This document shows positions 9,763 to 18,288 of a DNA stretch of 64,000 nucleotides, piece by piece (position 1 is the stretch's first letter; every line of letters starts with the position of its first letter). Position numbers and translations under genes: made by a program. Below the pieces are notes generated by a model. That model had not been told where the DNA came from, ran no database searches, and saw only the letters and a list, made by a program, of their open reading frames with translations. The DNA is from Nitrospirota bacterium (GTDB lineage Bacteria; Nitrospirota; Thermodesulfovibrionia; SZUA-242): assembly GCA_016212095.1 (NCBI GenBank), contig JACRHH010000015.1, positions 1 to 64,000 on the forward strand, given 5' to 3'.

Positions 9763-9989
9763 CGGTGGAATCTTTCCCTGATCTCTTCAAAGACTTTATC
9801 GCCTGGAATGGTTTTCGCTTTCCCGGCTTTAATCTCCTTGACTCTCTTTTCGGCCTCGTTAGCCCACAGCAAATCGATTTCTTTTTGCGATGGATGCAGG
9901 CTGTCAAGAATCTTTTCAACCAGTGTCGTCTTTATATCCACAGGCAAAGACTCGACCATTGAGATCAGCTCATCTGTTTTCACTGTCAT
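9759..9989 (-). CDS. Addiction-module antitoxin (PF09720-like)
   Basis: A 76-residue protein of the 'putative addiction module component' type: an acidic and basic helical protein with VESLPVDIKTTLVEKILDSL and the typical WANEAEKRVKEIKAGKAKTIPGDKVFEEIRERF. These antitoxins are normally followed by a ParE toxin. Here only a fragment of one remains, so this is an orphan antitoxin. It could still act against related toxins in trans, which is speculation. Confidence 0.82.
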   Translation of the reverse strand: MTVKTDELISMVESLPVDIKTTLVEKILDSLHPSQKEIDLLWANEAEKRVKEIKAGKAKTIPGDKVFEEIRERFHR

Positions 9990-10091
9990 AACACACCTCC
10001 GTCACGTCCGTATATTATCATACGTCCCCCGGACGTTCCCCTACGCCGCGCGCGGCAGAACTTCTCTCTCTGGCTGGTGTCAACGTCTGCG

Positions 10092-10400
10092 TCACGCAGC
10101 CTTTTCCGTTGGTTTTTCAAGGGAATGGCTGCCTAACCATTCCTTCAGCGCCGCATCGATGCGTGTTTGCCAGCCATTGCCGGTTGCGCGGAATTGTGTG
10201 ACAACGTCATGCGACAGCCGGATGGTGATGCGCTCCTTGGTAATCTCGGCCTTGGGGCGGCCAATGCGGACAAGCGGCTTGACCCGCTCCCATTCCTCGT
10301 CGGAGAGCGAGTACGCATCGGGATCGGAATCGATTCCGGACTGGATGCGGGAATCCTCCTCCGGCGTGGGCATGATGGTTCCCGGTTTAAGTTTTGGCAT
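10092..10400 (-). CDS. brnA: BrnA-type antitoxin
   Basis: A 102-residue protein with the BrnA_antitoxin pattern: a linker with SLSDEEWERVKPLVRIGRPKAE, then a ribbon-helix-helix C-terminal part (ITIRLSHDVVTQFRATGNGWQTRIDAALKEWL cut here into its two recognisable halves, strand then helices). BrnA binds BrnT and represses their common promoter. It starts 14 bases inside the end of the toxin gene, giving the toxin-first order typical of this family. Confidence 0.88.
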   Translation of the reverse strand: MPKLKPGTIMPTPEEDSRIQSGIDSDPDAYSLSDEEWERVKPLVRIGRPKAEITKERITIRLSHDVVTQFRATGNGWQTRIDAALKEWLGSHSLEKPTEKAA

Positions 10401-10653
10401 AGCGTTTCACCTCTCTTGAGTTTGCCTTGCGCAAGCTGATGATGCGGCGCTCATCGCCGCGATCAACAAAAACCACGTTGAACAGCCGGTTGCCGATATA
10501 ACCGAGGCCGACCAAGCGCTGCTCGCCATATTCGCGACGCTGGTCTGGCCATGTCACGGCGCTAGCCCACTCAAAATCCGCAGCATCGGCAAGCGATACG
10601 GAGTGTTTCTCGATGTTGCTTGCATCCTTGGCTCGGTCAAACGTGATTATCAT
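10387..10653 (-). CDS. brnT: BrnT-type ribonuclease toxin
   Basis: An 88-residue protein from the ATG at 10653 (the longer frame to 10689 adds residues not seen in the family). It has the family's opening FDxxKDASNIEKHSVSL, the WPDQRREYGEQRLVGLGYIG centre and the ERRIISLRKANSREVKRY end. BrnT is a RelE-fold ribonuclease that blocks translation. It overlaps brnA by 14 bases. The locus appears intact. Confidence 0.88.
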   Translation of the reverse strand: MIITFDRAKDASNIEKHSVSLADAADFEWASAVTWPDQRREYGEQRLVGLGYIGNRLFNVVFVDRGDERRIISLRKANSREVKRYAKT

Positions 10654-10731
10654 GCTATTTATTGTATGCACAAGAACTGCAAGAATCAAGGCGTAACAGC
10701 TTTACGATCTAATCCGCTCCGGCCTTGACAG

Positions 10732-11022
10732 CTACCGATACAGCCGAAGCGTGGAGTGCCGCGCCAATGTCTCGAAATGATTATCGCGGGTGGACAGAGC
10801 GGAAAGCCGTTCCGTATGGCTATGGCGGCGCCCCCGCCTCATCTCTTCCAGAACGCCCTCCCAATGGATATTGCCGCGCAATTCAAGAACCTTTTCGATG
10901 TCCCGCTGCTCAAGAAGGCGTTTCAACGCATAGTTGACCACATCAACTTTCTTTTTCAGCCCGGTATAGAGCCTTGCCTCTTCGTACAACGAGTCGTCGA
11001 TGTTCAATACAGTGCGGGACAT
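10732..11022 (-). pseudogene. VapB antitoxin fused in frame to the C-terminal tail of VapC
   Basis: From the ATG at 11022 the first 65 residues are a complete VapB of the type with MSRTVLNIDDSLYEEA and ELRGNIHWEG...EEMRRGR. The last 20 or so residues (STRDNHFETLARHSTLRLY) are instead the usual end of a VapC toxin. The simplest reading is an internal deletion that removed the vapB stop and nearly all of vapC, including every catalytic acid. The antitoxin part may still fold; the toxin is gone. Confidence 0.7.
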
Positions 11023-11105
11023 GCGGATTACTCCTTCACGAAATGGGGCGTATGACAAAAACGCCGAACTCCCTTTATTATAGTTAATTTGGTTGACAAC
11101 GCTAT

Positions 11106-13646
11106 ATGGCTGAAATCACAGAACACTCACAGGACTTCATCGTCGTAAAGGGCGCGCGGGAGCATAACCTTAAAAACATCTCCCTCGCCATTCCCCGCGA
11201 CAGCCTCACCGTCATCACCGGGCCGTCAGGATCGGGCAAGTCCACGCTCGCCTTCGACACGATCTACGCCGAAGGCCAGCGCCGCTACGTTGAAAGCCTT
11301 TCGTCATACGCAAGGCAGTTTCTGGAACAGCTTCGCAAGCCCGATGTGGATTCGATAGAAGGCCTTTCGCCGTCCATCGCAATCGAGCAGAAGACGACAT
11401 CCAAAAATCCGCGCTCCACACTCGGCACAATCACCGAGATATACGACTATCTCCGCGTTTTATTTACCAGAATCGGCAAATCCGACTGCCCTGAATGCGG
11501 CTCTCCCATCACGTCCCAAGGCGTTCAGCAGCTCCACGAACAGGTTTTCTCGCTGCCCGAAGGCAGCCGCGTGCAGATTCTTGCGCCGATTATCCGGGGC
11601 AGAAAGGGCGAGCACAAGGCCGAGCTTGAACGGATGCGGCGCGACGGTTTTATAAGGGCGCGAATCGACGGCGCAATGACCGATCTCACCGCCGACATCA
11701 GCCTGGACAAGCGAAAGCTTCACACCATCGAGGTTGTGATCGACCGGCTGATAATAAAGAAAGGCATCAACCGGCGGCTTTCCGACGCGCTTGATCTGGC
11801 GCTCCGGTACAGCGATCTGGTGTTGGTGAATCTGGCGGACGAGGGGCGCGACCTGCTGTTTAGCAAATCGCTTGCCTGCCAGAAATGCGGGTTTTCGTAT
11901 CCTGAAATGTCGCCGCGCCTTTTTTCCTTCAACAGCCCATACGGCGCGTGCCCGAAATGCCGGGGGCTTGGCGTGGCCGGAGTTTCCGAAGACGACGAGC
12001 GCGAACCGGACGACGACACATACGCGGCAACCGCGCCATGCCCAGCCTGCAAGGGCGCGCGAATAAGGCGCGAGGCGCTTTCGGTGCGCGTGGGCGGCCT
12101 GAATATCCACGAAATTTCGATGCTGCCGGTGGCGGATGCCGCGAATTTCATTGAAAATTTGCAACTTTCGGAGCGTGAAACCCTTATCGCGGCGCGGGTG
12201 CTGAAAGAAGTTCGCGAGCGATTGGGCTTTCTGGTGCGCGTGGGCCTGCCGTATCTCGCGCTCGACCGTCCGGCGGCCAGCCTTTCGGGCGGCGAGGGGC
12301 AGCGCATCAGGCTTGCCACGCAGATCGGCTCGTCGCTCACCGGCGTTTTGTATGTGCTGGACGAGCCTAGCATCGGGCTTCACCCGCGCGACTGCGGGCG
12401 GCTGCTGGACGCGCTTGCCTCTCTGCGCGACGCCGGAAACACGGTGATTGTGGTTGAACACGACGAAGAGACGATCCGGCGGGCCGATCATGTGGTTGAC
12501 ATGGGGCCGGGCGCGGGCGAGCACGGCGGGCGCGTGGTCTGCCAGGGCAGCCTCGATGCCGTGATGGAATGCCCGGAGTCGCCAACCGGCGCGTTTCTGT
12601 GCGGGCGGGAAACAATCGCGGTTCCGTCGGCGCGGCGCGAGCCGCGTGGAAATATCACGATAACCGGCGCGGCGGAGCATAATTTAAAAGGCGTTGATGT
12701 CGAAATTCCGCTTGGCGCGATGACATGCGTGACCGGCGTTTCCGGCTCAGGCAAATCCACGCTCATCTTCGACATTCTCTATCATGCGCTTGCAAAGCGG
12801 CTTTACCGGGCGGAACGGAAGCCGGGACGGCACGGAGCGATCAAGAACATCGCGGCAATAGAGCGGGCAATTCATATCGATCAGGCTCCGATTGGCAGAA
12901 GCCCGCGCTCGAATCCGGCAACCTACACCGGGCTTTTCGGCCTGATGCGCGATCTTTTCGCCCGAACGCAGGAGGCGCGGGTGCGCGGCTTCGGGCCGGG
13001 CCGGTTCAGCTTCAACGTGAAGGGCGGGCGGTGCGAAGAATGCGGCGGCGACGGCGTGAAAAAGGTGGAGATGCACTACCTGCCGGATGTTTACGTGCCG
13101 TGCGAGGCCTGCAAGGGGCGGCGTTTCAGCCCGGAAACCCTTGCGGTGCGCTACCGGGGCATGTCGATTGCCGACGTGCTCGATATGACGGTTTCCGGCG
13201 CGGCGGAGTTTTTCCACCTGCACGAGCCGCTTGCGCGAAAGCTTCGCCTGCTCGAAAGCGTGGGGCTGGGCTACCTGCGGCTCGGCCAGCCAGCCACAAC
13301 GCTTTCGGGCGGCGAGGCTCAGCGGGTTAAGCTTTCGAAGGAACTGAGCAGGCGGCCCGGCGGCGAGACTGTCTACATCCTCGACGAGCCGACAACCGGA
13401 TTGCACTTCGTTGACGTGAAAAAGCTGATTTCGGTGCTGAACGCGCTGGTTGAGGCGGGCGGCACGGTTGTTGTGATCGAGCATAATGTTGAAGTGATGA
13501 AATGCGCCGATCACATAATAGACATGGGGCCGGAAGGCGGCGACGAGGGCGGATATGTTGTGGCTGTCGGCACGCCGGAGGATGTGGCGGCGAACGCGGC
13601 GTCTCTAACAGGACGGTATCTGGCGCAGGCGCTGCCCCACCCCTGA
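11106..13646 (+). CDS. uvrA: Excinuclease ABC subunit A
   Basis: UvrA finds bulky DNA lesions and loads UvrB in nucleotide excision repair. Visible features are Walker A of the first ABC cassette (GPSGSGKST, residues 39-47), the zinc-binding CxxC pairs (CPECG; CQKCG), [16 protein letters not shown], the second cassette with [24 protein letters not shown] and [15 protein letters not shown]. At 846 residues it is about 90 shorter than the usual 940. Between CPKCRGLGV and CPACKGARI (residues about 280-320) only some 20 residues remain where most UvrA have over 100. Both flanking zinc motifs are kept and the frame is clean, so the protein is probably functional. No other uvr gene is adjacent. Confidence 0.95.
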   Translation: MAEITEHSQDFIVVKGAREHNLKNISLAIPRDSLTVITGPSGSGKSTLAFDTIYAEGQRRYVESLSSYARQFLEQLRKPDVDSIEGLSPSIAIEQKTTSKNPRSTLGTITEIYDYLRVLFTRIGKSDCPECGSPITSQGVQQLHEQVFSLPEGSRVQILAPIIRGRKGEHKAELERMRRDGFIRARIDGAMTDLTADISLDKRKLHTIEVVIDRLIIKKGINRRLSDALDLALRYSDLVLVNLADEGRDLLFSKSLACQKCGFSYPEMSPRLFSFNSPYGACPKCRGLGVAGVSEDDEREPDDDTYAATAPCPACKGARIRREALSVRVGGLNIHEISMLPVADAANFIENLQLSERETLIAARVLKEVRERLGFLVRVGLPYLALDRPAASLSGGEGQRIRLATQIGSSLTGVLYVLDEPSIGLHPRDCGRLLDALASLRDAGNTVIVVEHDEETIRRADHVVDMGPGAGEHGGRVVCQGSLDAVMECPESPTGAFLCGRETIAVPSARREPRGNITITGAAEHNLKGVDVEIPLGAMTCVTGVSGSGKSTLIFDILYHALAKRLYRAERKPGRHGAIKNIAAIERAIHIDQAPIGRSPRSNPATYTGLFGLMRDLFARTQEARVRGFGPGRFSFNVKGGRCEECGGDGVKKVEMHYLPDVYVPCEACKGRRFSPETLAVRYRGMSIADVLDMTVSGAAEFFHLHEPLARKLRLLESVGLGYLRLGQPATTLSGGEAQRVKLSKELSRRPGGETVYILDEPTTGLHFVDVKKLISVLNALVEAGGTVVVIEHNVEVMKCADHIIDMGPEGGDEGGYVVAVGTPEDVAANAASLTGRYLAQALPHP

Positions 13647-13701
13647 AGGAGAGCTGGCAGTGTTATTTGCAGCCACCCCGCTTGAAAACGGTGGAATCTT
13701 T

Positions 13702-13782
13702 ACCCATCCTGCCTATCCTGCCCATCCATGTTTAATATTCTTGTTTTTGTATTTACATGGATCAACAGGATGAACAGGATGA
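13702..13782. repeat. Inverted repeat of the ATCCTG/CAGGAT dispersed type
   Basis: Arms at 13702-13731 and 13755-13782 are near-complementary and built from ATCCTG-like hexamers (CATCCTGCCTATCCTGCCCAT and its inverse CAACAGGATGAACAGGAT). Repeats of this kind are scattered through many deltaproteobacterial genomes. It lies between uvrA and apbE and could also stop transcription. No gene is visible in 13647-13847. Confidence 0.7.
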
Positions 13783-13847
13783 TGAAAACAGGGGGAGCTA
13801 TGTGGAAAGTTACTCAAAATAAATAACTTCAGAGAGTGGTTGTCAAT

Positions 13848-14846
13848 ATGAAACTTATTAATATCACAGCAATATTTGTAATTTGCCTTCTAGCTGTTTC
13901 CGGCTGCGCCCGGAAGCAGCCGCGCACGTTTCAGGAAACCCGCGACATGATGGCAACGTACATCACCATCACGGTTGACGCCCAAAGCGAGGAGGAGGCG
14001 AAACGCGCCATCGACGCCGGGTTTGCCGAGATCAAGCGGCTGGCCGGAATCTTCAGCATCTGGAGCGAGGGGACGGAACTGTCGAGGATTAACGCGCAGG
14101 CCGCCGATCACGCGGTGAAGGTGTCGCCGGAGGTGCTTGAGCTTGCAAAACGCGCCCTTGAAGTTGCGCAGATGACCGACGGCGCGTTTGACCCGACAGT
14201 CGGCCCGCTTGTGCGGCTCTGGAGCGTCACAAAACGCAAGGTTCCGCCCACTCCGGAGGAAATTTCCAAAGCGCGCGAGCTTGTGGATTATAAAAATATT
14301 GTTATCGAGGGCGATACTATCCGGTTTCTTAAAAAAGGCATCGTCTTCGATCCTGGCGGAATCGCCAAAGGTTACACGTCGGACAGGGTGGTTGCGGTGT
14401 TGAAGGGCTTGGGAATTAAGAGCGGAATCGTGGCAAGCGCCGGAGATATAAAGACATTCGGCGGCGGGCTCAGAAAAACGCCGTGGCTGGTGGGCATACA
14501 GCACCCGCGCGAAAAAGGCGTTGCGGCGACAGCCGAAATGGCGGACATGGCGATTTCGACATCCGGCGACTACGAGCGGTATTTCGAGTATGAGGGCAAG
14601 CGATATCACCACATCATCGACACAAAAACCGGCTATCCGGCGGAGGGAATACGCGGCCTGTCGGTTCTGCACAAAGATGGCGTCATGTGCGACGGGCTTT
14701 CGACCGGCCTCTTGGCGCTTGGGCCGGAGCGGGCGCGAAAGAAAATGGAGGAGCTTGGGCTTGCGGGCGTGATTATCGACGCAGCCGGGGCGATTTATGT
14801 GTCGCCTGCGGCGCGGGGGATGGTGAAGGTGGAGGGGGAAAGGTAG
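13848..14846 (+). CDS. apbE: FAD:protein FMN transferase, lipoprotein
   Basis: A 332-residue ApbE family protein that attaches FMN to a Thr/Ser of target flavoproteins such as RnfG/RnfD or NqrB/C, outside the inner membrane. The lipobox LAVSGC follows a short hydrophobic start. Family motifs are GAF/DPTVGPLVRLW, FDPGGIAKGYTSDRV, SAGDIKTFGG, STSGDYERYFE and HHIIDTKTGYPA, so substrate- and Mg-binding residues appear intact. The start is the ATG at 13848, giving a compact signal peptide; a GTG at 13836 is the alternative. No rnf or nqr genes are in the window, so the client protein is elsewhere. Confidence 0.93.
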   Translation: MKLINITAIFVICLLAVSGCARKQPRTFQETRDMMATYITITVDAQSEEEAKRAIDAGFAEIKRLAGIFSIWSEGTELSRINAQAADHAVKVSPEVLELAKRALEVAQMTDGAFDPTVGPLVRLWSVTKRKVPPTPEEISKARELVDYKNIVIEGDTIRFLKKGIVFDPGGIAKGYTSDRVVAVLKGLGIKSGIVASAGDIKTFGGGLRKTPWLVGIQHPREKGVAATAEMADMAISTSGDYERYFEYEGKRYHHIIDTKTGYPAEGIRGLSVLHKDGVMCDGLSTGLLALGPERARKKMEELGLAGVIIDAAGAIYVSPAARGMVKVEGER

Positions 14847-14902
14847 GAAGATGTTAATGGATCGACCTCCGTTTCTTCGGTAACAATTCACACGAAATAA
14901 TG

Positions 14903-14946
14903 TTGACCTCGCCTTAATCTGCACGTATAGTACACGTATACGGAGG
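14903..14946 (+). promoter_or_regulatory. Sigma70-type promoter with overlapping inverted-repeat operator, plus ribosome-binding site, for the MazEF-like pair
   Basis: TTGACC at 14903-14908 and TATAGT at 14926-14931 are separated by exactly 17 bases, which is optimal. An inverted repeat GTATA-n7-TATAC (about 14925-14941) overlaps the -10 box and fits an antitoxin operator. GGAGG at 14942-14946 lies six bases before the antitoxin ATG. All seen directly; the regulatory role is inferred. Confidence 0.65.
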
Positions 14947-14952
14947 CGTGCA

Positions 14953-15183
14953 ATGCATAAAAAACTGACCATTACCGTTGACGAGGCTGTCTATGACGGG
15001 CTTTACAAGACAATCGGCCCGCGCAAAATAAGCAGGTTCGTTCAGGAACTGGTGCGGCCATATGTCGTCCGGCCCGATCTCGACTCGGCTTATGCCGAAA
15101 TGGCCTTGGACAATAAGCGGGAGAACGAGGCATTGGAATGGGCCGAAGCCACCTTCAAGGACATAGCCAGTGAAAAGACGTGA
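14953..15183 (+). CDS. Ribbon-helix-helix antitoxin of a MazEF/PemIK-type pair
   Basis: A 76-residue protein starting [20 protein letters not shown], a typical ribbon-helix-helix DNA-binding start, followed by an acidic C-terminal toxin-binding tail ([16 protein letters not shown]). Its end overlaps the MazF-like toxin by 14 bases. It is preceded by a clear promoter with an inverted repeat over the -10 box, which fits autoregulation. Confidence 0.85.
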   Translation: MHKKLTITVDEAVYDGLYKTIGPRKISRFVQELVRPYVVRPDLDSAYAEMALDNKRENEALEWAEATFKDIASEKT

Positions 15184-15493
15184 GGTGTGGTGGGTAAACT
15201 TCGACCCTTCAATTGGTGGCGATATCAGGAAGAAGCGGCCAGCCGTAATTGTAAGTAACGACGCGTCGAACAGGTTTCTTAACCGCGTCCAAGTCGTCCC
15301 CCTGACCAGTAACGTAGATCGCCTGTACCCAAGCGAAGCGGTGGTCATTCTGGAAGATAAGGAAAGCAAGGCTATGGCGGATCAGTTTGCAACCGTCAGC
15401 AAGGAACGGCTTTTCCGGCGCGTCGGCGTTCTCACACCGGAAGACATGCGCAAGATCGAGGAAGCCATCAAGATTCAACTGGGTATCCATTAG
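15170..15493 (+). CDS. MazF/PemK-type endoribonuclease toxin
   Basis: A 107-residue protein with the PemK/MazF opening [27 protein letters not shown], the central [15 protein letters not shown] strand and the conserved [14 protein letters not shown] segment, which contributes the active site. These toxins cut mRNA at short specific sequences when the antitoxin is degraded. The length is normal and all blocks are present, so the pair is likely functional. Confidence 0.92.
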   Translation: MKRREVWWVNFDPSIGGDIRKKRPAVIVSNDASNRFLNRVQVVPLTSNVDRLYPSEAVVILEDKESKAMADQFATVSKERLFRRVGVLTPEDMRKIEEAIKIQLGIH

Positions 15494-15529
15494 AAACCGA
15501 TAGGAAACCGAGAGGAGACTAATACAGAA

Positions 15530-16057
15530 ATGGCCAAGATCCTCATCATCTATTCAACCACCGACGGGCAGACCAGAAAGATTTGCCGGAGATTGCAACA
15601 GGTTATCGAGCAGCAGACGCATCAGGTCACGGTGGTTCCCGTCCAGGACGCCCACTCAATCGACTTGGCGGCCTTCGATAAGATAGTGATCGGCGCAAGC
15701 GTGCGCTACGGAAAGCACAGCCCGTTGATTGCGGATTTCATTCAAAAGAACAGGCTTCTGCTTGAAAGCAAGCCAAACGCCTTTTTTTCGGTGAACGTGG
15801 TTGCCCGGAAACCGGAGAAGTGCAAGCCGGAAAGCAACCCCTACCTCCAGAAGTTTCTCAATCGCATATTGTGGAAGCCAAAAGAACTGGCGGTTATTGC
15901 AGGAAGGCTCGATTATCCAAGTTACGGTTTTCTGGATCGGACGATGATACGGCTGATAATGTGGATGACCAAGGGGCCGACCGATCCGAATACCGTTGTG
16001 GAATACACCGACTGGAAACAGGTTGAGGATTTTGGCTGTCTGATTAGCGCTATGTAA
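15530..16057 (+). CDS. hemG: Protoporphyrinogen IX dehydrogenase (quinone), flavodoxin-type
   Basis: A 175-residue flavodoxin-fold protein starting KILIIYSTTDGQTRKI, the FMN phosphate loop. The family's VIGASVRYGKHSP, FFSVNVVARKPEK and DYPSYGFLDRTMIRLIMWMTKGPTD stretches are all present. HemG oxidises protoporphyrinogen IX to protoporphyrin IX for heme, passing electrons to quinones, so it works without oxygen. That suits the c-type cytochrome in this window. It follows the MazEF pair by 36 bases but is probably unrelated. No other hem genes are near. Confidence 0.9.
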   Translation: MAKILIIYSTTDGQTRKICRRLQQVIEQQTHQVTVVPVQDAHSIDLAAFDKIVIGASVRYGKHSPLIADFIQKNRLLLESKPNAFFSVNVVARKPEKCKPESNPYLQKFLNRILWKPKELAVIAGRLDYPSYGFLDRTMIRLIMWMTKGPTDPNTVVEYTDWKQVEDFGCLISAM

Positions 16058-16121
16058 GACGCGGCGAATTTCACGGAAATTGTAAACTCTTGCAACGTTT
16101 TGTAAGATAGCCGAAAACAGG

Positions 16122-16517
16122 ATGCGGTCACCAATGAAACAACCGGAAGATATTTTAAAGGGCTGGATGGCGGCCATTAACGCGGGCGACGTGGAAAGCC
16201 TTCTCGCCCTCTACGACGAAAAAGCGGTATTGATCCCGACTTTTTCCAACAGGATTTTAAGCTGCCCGGAGAAGATTCGTCAGTATTTCGAACTGCTTGG
16301 AAGCCGCGAGGAGCTTAGCATCGCGCTGCACGAAAAAACATTGATTGTGCAGCCGATGGACAACCGCAGGTATGCCATGTGCGGAATTTACTGCTGGCGG
16401 TTCGCCATTGATGGCGAGCTGCTCAGTTTCGAGGCCCGGTTCAGCTATGTTCTAGACCTGAAGTTGTCAAGCCCGATCATCCACCATCATTCATCCCAGA
16501 TCCCGCGAATGCTTTGA
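16122..16517 (+). CDS. NTF2-like / SnoaL-type protein (CaMKII-association-domain-like)
   Basis: A 131-residue protein, or 127 from the second ATG at 16134, with the cone-shaped NTF2 fold pattern: an amphipathic helix with WMAAINAGDVESLLALYDEKAVLIPTF and a C-terminal strand ending HHHSSQIPR. That ending is typical of small DUF4440/CaMKII-association-domain proteins. Function is unknown; members include enzymes and binding proteins. It is followed closely by a TusA-like gene and the symporter, so the three may be co-transcribed. Confidence 0.7.
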   Translation: MRSPMKQPEDILKGWMAAINAGDVESLLALYDEKAVLIPTFSNRILSCPEKIRQYFELLGSREELSIALHEKTLIVQPMDNRRYAMCGIYCWRFAIDGELLSFEARFSYVLDLKLSSPIIHHHSSQIPRML

Positions 16518-16526
16518 TATTGCGTC

Positions 16527-16760
16527 ATGATCACGATTGATATTCGCGGAATGCGCGAGCGCGAGGCGCTTACAAGCATACGGGATGCGATGGCGCATTT
16601 CTGCATGACAGAATTCCGCGCCGAGATTCTTGCCGACGAGCAGGCGTCGCTTAACAAAATAAAGATGTTCGGCGCGATGAGCGGCTGCCGCTCGCGCATA
16701 GACCAGCGCGACGGCCACTGGGCAGTGCTGATGGAAGGCGACGCGTCGTCTTGCAGATAG
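16527..16760 (+). CDS. Small TusA-fold-like protein without the active Cys
   Basis: A 77-residue protein beginning ITIDIRGMREREALTSIRDAM. This aligns with the start of TusA/YedF sulfur-carrier proteins (DLRGLxCPEPVLxxxxAL), but the catalytic Cys-Pro is replaced by Arg-Glu. A second half with ADEQASLNKIKMFGAMSGC and RDGHWAVLMEG fits the remaining strand-helix-strand of that fold. It is too small for anything else I recognise. Sulfur transfer by the usual Cys is not possible; two Cys near the C-terminus could matter. It sits 16 bases before the symporter gene. Confidence 0.45.
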   Translation: MITIDIRGMREREALTSIRDAMAHFCMTEFRAEILADEQASLNKIKMFGAMSGCRSRIDQRDGHWAVLMEGDASSCR

Positions 16761-16776
16761 GCCGTTTTATATAATA

Positions 16777-18282
16777 ATGACAACAGGTTTCGGCTTCATA
16801 AACTGGATTGTGCTTGGCGTTTATCTGGCCGCCATGCTCGGAATAGGCGCGATGTTCGCCCGCAAGAACGTGTCGGCGAAGGAATATTTCTTCGCCGGCG
16901 GCAGCATCCCGTGGTGGGCGGCGGGCGTGAGCATGATCGCCACATCGGTTTCGGCCACCACGTTTCTTGGCAATCCGGCTGAAACATACTCCGGCGACAT
17001 GTCGTTCATGATGCTGAACCTCGGCGTGCCCGTTTCCATATTAATAACGTCGTTTGTGTTCATCCCGTATTTCCGCAAGGCGCAGGTTCGCTCGGCCTAC
17101 GAGACGCTTGAAAAACGTTTCGACCGCAAGACCAGATACCTTGCGGCCTGCATCTACAGCGCGCATCTTCTGCTTCGCACCGGCATCCTGATATACGGCC
17201 CGGCGATTGTGCTTTCGAAAATCACAGGATTTTCAACGACTACCGCCATTTTGATATGCGGCGTATCGACGATAATCTACACCTACGAAGGCGGTTTCCG
17301 CGCCGTGATCTGGACGGACGTCATCCAGTTCGGCATCTTTTTCGCCGGAGCGGCTGCGGCCATAGCCTTCGCCGCGGGCGGCATAAGCGGCGGATACGCC
17401 GAAGCCTCGCGCATGGCCGACGAGGCGGGCAAGTTCGTCTGGTTCCGGGGCGGCGTCGATCCGTCCGACGCGCGGAATTTTCTCTCCGCCGGAGTTGCCT
17501 ACATCGCGCTCGATCTGGCGATTCGCGGCTGCGACCAGCAGTTCATCCAGCGTTATCTTTCCACCAGCGACACAAAACGGGCGCAGTGGGCCACGGCGCT
17601 CTCGGCTGTGCTTGGGCTGCTTGTGTCGTGGGCGCTTTTCATGGTCGGCGCGTATCTCTATTCCTATTACAAGGTTCATCCGGCGGATCTGCCAGCCGGA
17701 ACCGACGCAAACGGCGTGTTTCCGCATTTCATCCTCACGGTGCTGCCGAAGGGTTTTTCGGGATTGCTGGTCGCCGCGATCTTCGCCGCCGCCATGAGCA
17801 GCCTCACGTCGGCCATAAGCGCGCTTTCGAACACCACTCTGGTTGATTTCGTCGAAACGCGGCGCGTGTTTGCCAGCGAGACCGAACGCCTGAAAACCGC
17901 GCGCCGTTGGGTGCTCCTATGGGGCGTGGTGGGCGTGGCGTCGGCACTTTACGCCTCCACCTTTAACGCAAGTCTTTTATATACCGCGCTTTATTTCACT
18001 TCGCTCTTCACCGGCTCGCTGCTTGGAATTTTCCTGCTGGCTGTCGCCGTGCCGTGGGCGCGGGGCGGCTCGGCGTTTGCGGGCGCGATAATCGGCATGA
18101 TCGCGCTTGCGATATGCACGCGCGGCCTGAACCTGGACATCGCGGCAGCCGAAGCCACGCCCGTAATCGGCTGGATCGCAAACGGCCTGCGGCTGAATAT
18201 CTCGTGGCCGTGGTATCCGGTGATCTCGGCCACGGCAACGGTTGCGGGCGGAATGGCGGCGGGGATGATTGGGCGGAAGTGA
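16777..18282 (+). CDS. Sodium:solute symporter (SSS family)
   Basis: A 501-residue integral membrane transporter with about 13 hydrophobic segments. Family marks are GIGAMFARKNVSAKEYFFAGGS near the start, SMIATSVSATTFLGNPAE in the second helix, YTYEGGFRAVIWTDVIQF in the middle and AAIFAAAMSSLTSAISALSNT, the conserved sodium-site helix, near residue 345. Substrates in the family are sugars, amino acids, carboxylates and vitamins; nothing here says which. It may be co-transcribed with the two small genes before it. The minus-strand hypE converges on it, with 6 bases between stops. Confidence 0.93.
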   Translation: MTTGFGFINWIVLGVYLAAMLGIGAMFARKNVSAKEYFFAGGSIPWWAAGVSMIATSVSATTFLGNPAETYSGDMSFMMLNLGVPVSILITSFVFIPYFRKAQVRSAYETLEKRFDRKTRYLAACIYSAHLLLRTGILIYGPAIVLSKITGFSTTTAILICGVSTIIYTYEGGFRAVIWTDVIQFGIFFAGAAAAIAFAAGGISGGYAEASRMADEAGKFVWFRGGVDPSDARNFLSAGVAYIALDLAIRGCDQQFIQRYLSTSDTKRAQWATALSAVLGLLVSWALFMVGAYLYSYYKVHPADLPAGTDANGVFPHFILTVLPKGFSGLLVAAIFAAAMSSLTSAISALSNTTLVDFVETRRVFASETERLKTARRWVLLWGVVGVASALYASTFNASLLYTALYFTSLFTGSLLGIFLLAVAVPWARGGSAFAGAIIGMIALAICTRGLNLDIAAAEATPVIGWIANGLRLNISWPWYPVISATATVAGGMAAGMIGRK

Positions 18283-18288
18283 GCTTCT

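Noticed and set aside
11460-12680. 406-codon open frame antisense to uvrA
   Set aside because: It lies wholly within a conserved gene, has no recognisable domain and shows composition typical of a shadow frame.
13702-13782. Riboswitch or regulatory RNA upstream of apbE
   Set aside because: The structure is a repetitive ATCCTG/CAGGAT inverted repeat of a common dispersed type, with none of the conserved riboswitch motifs I know.
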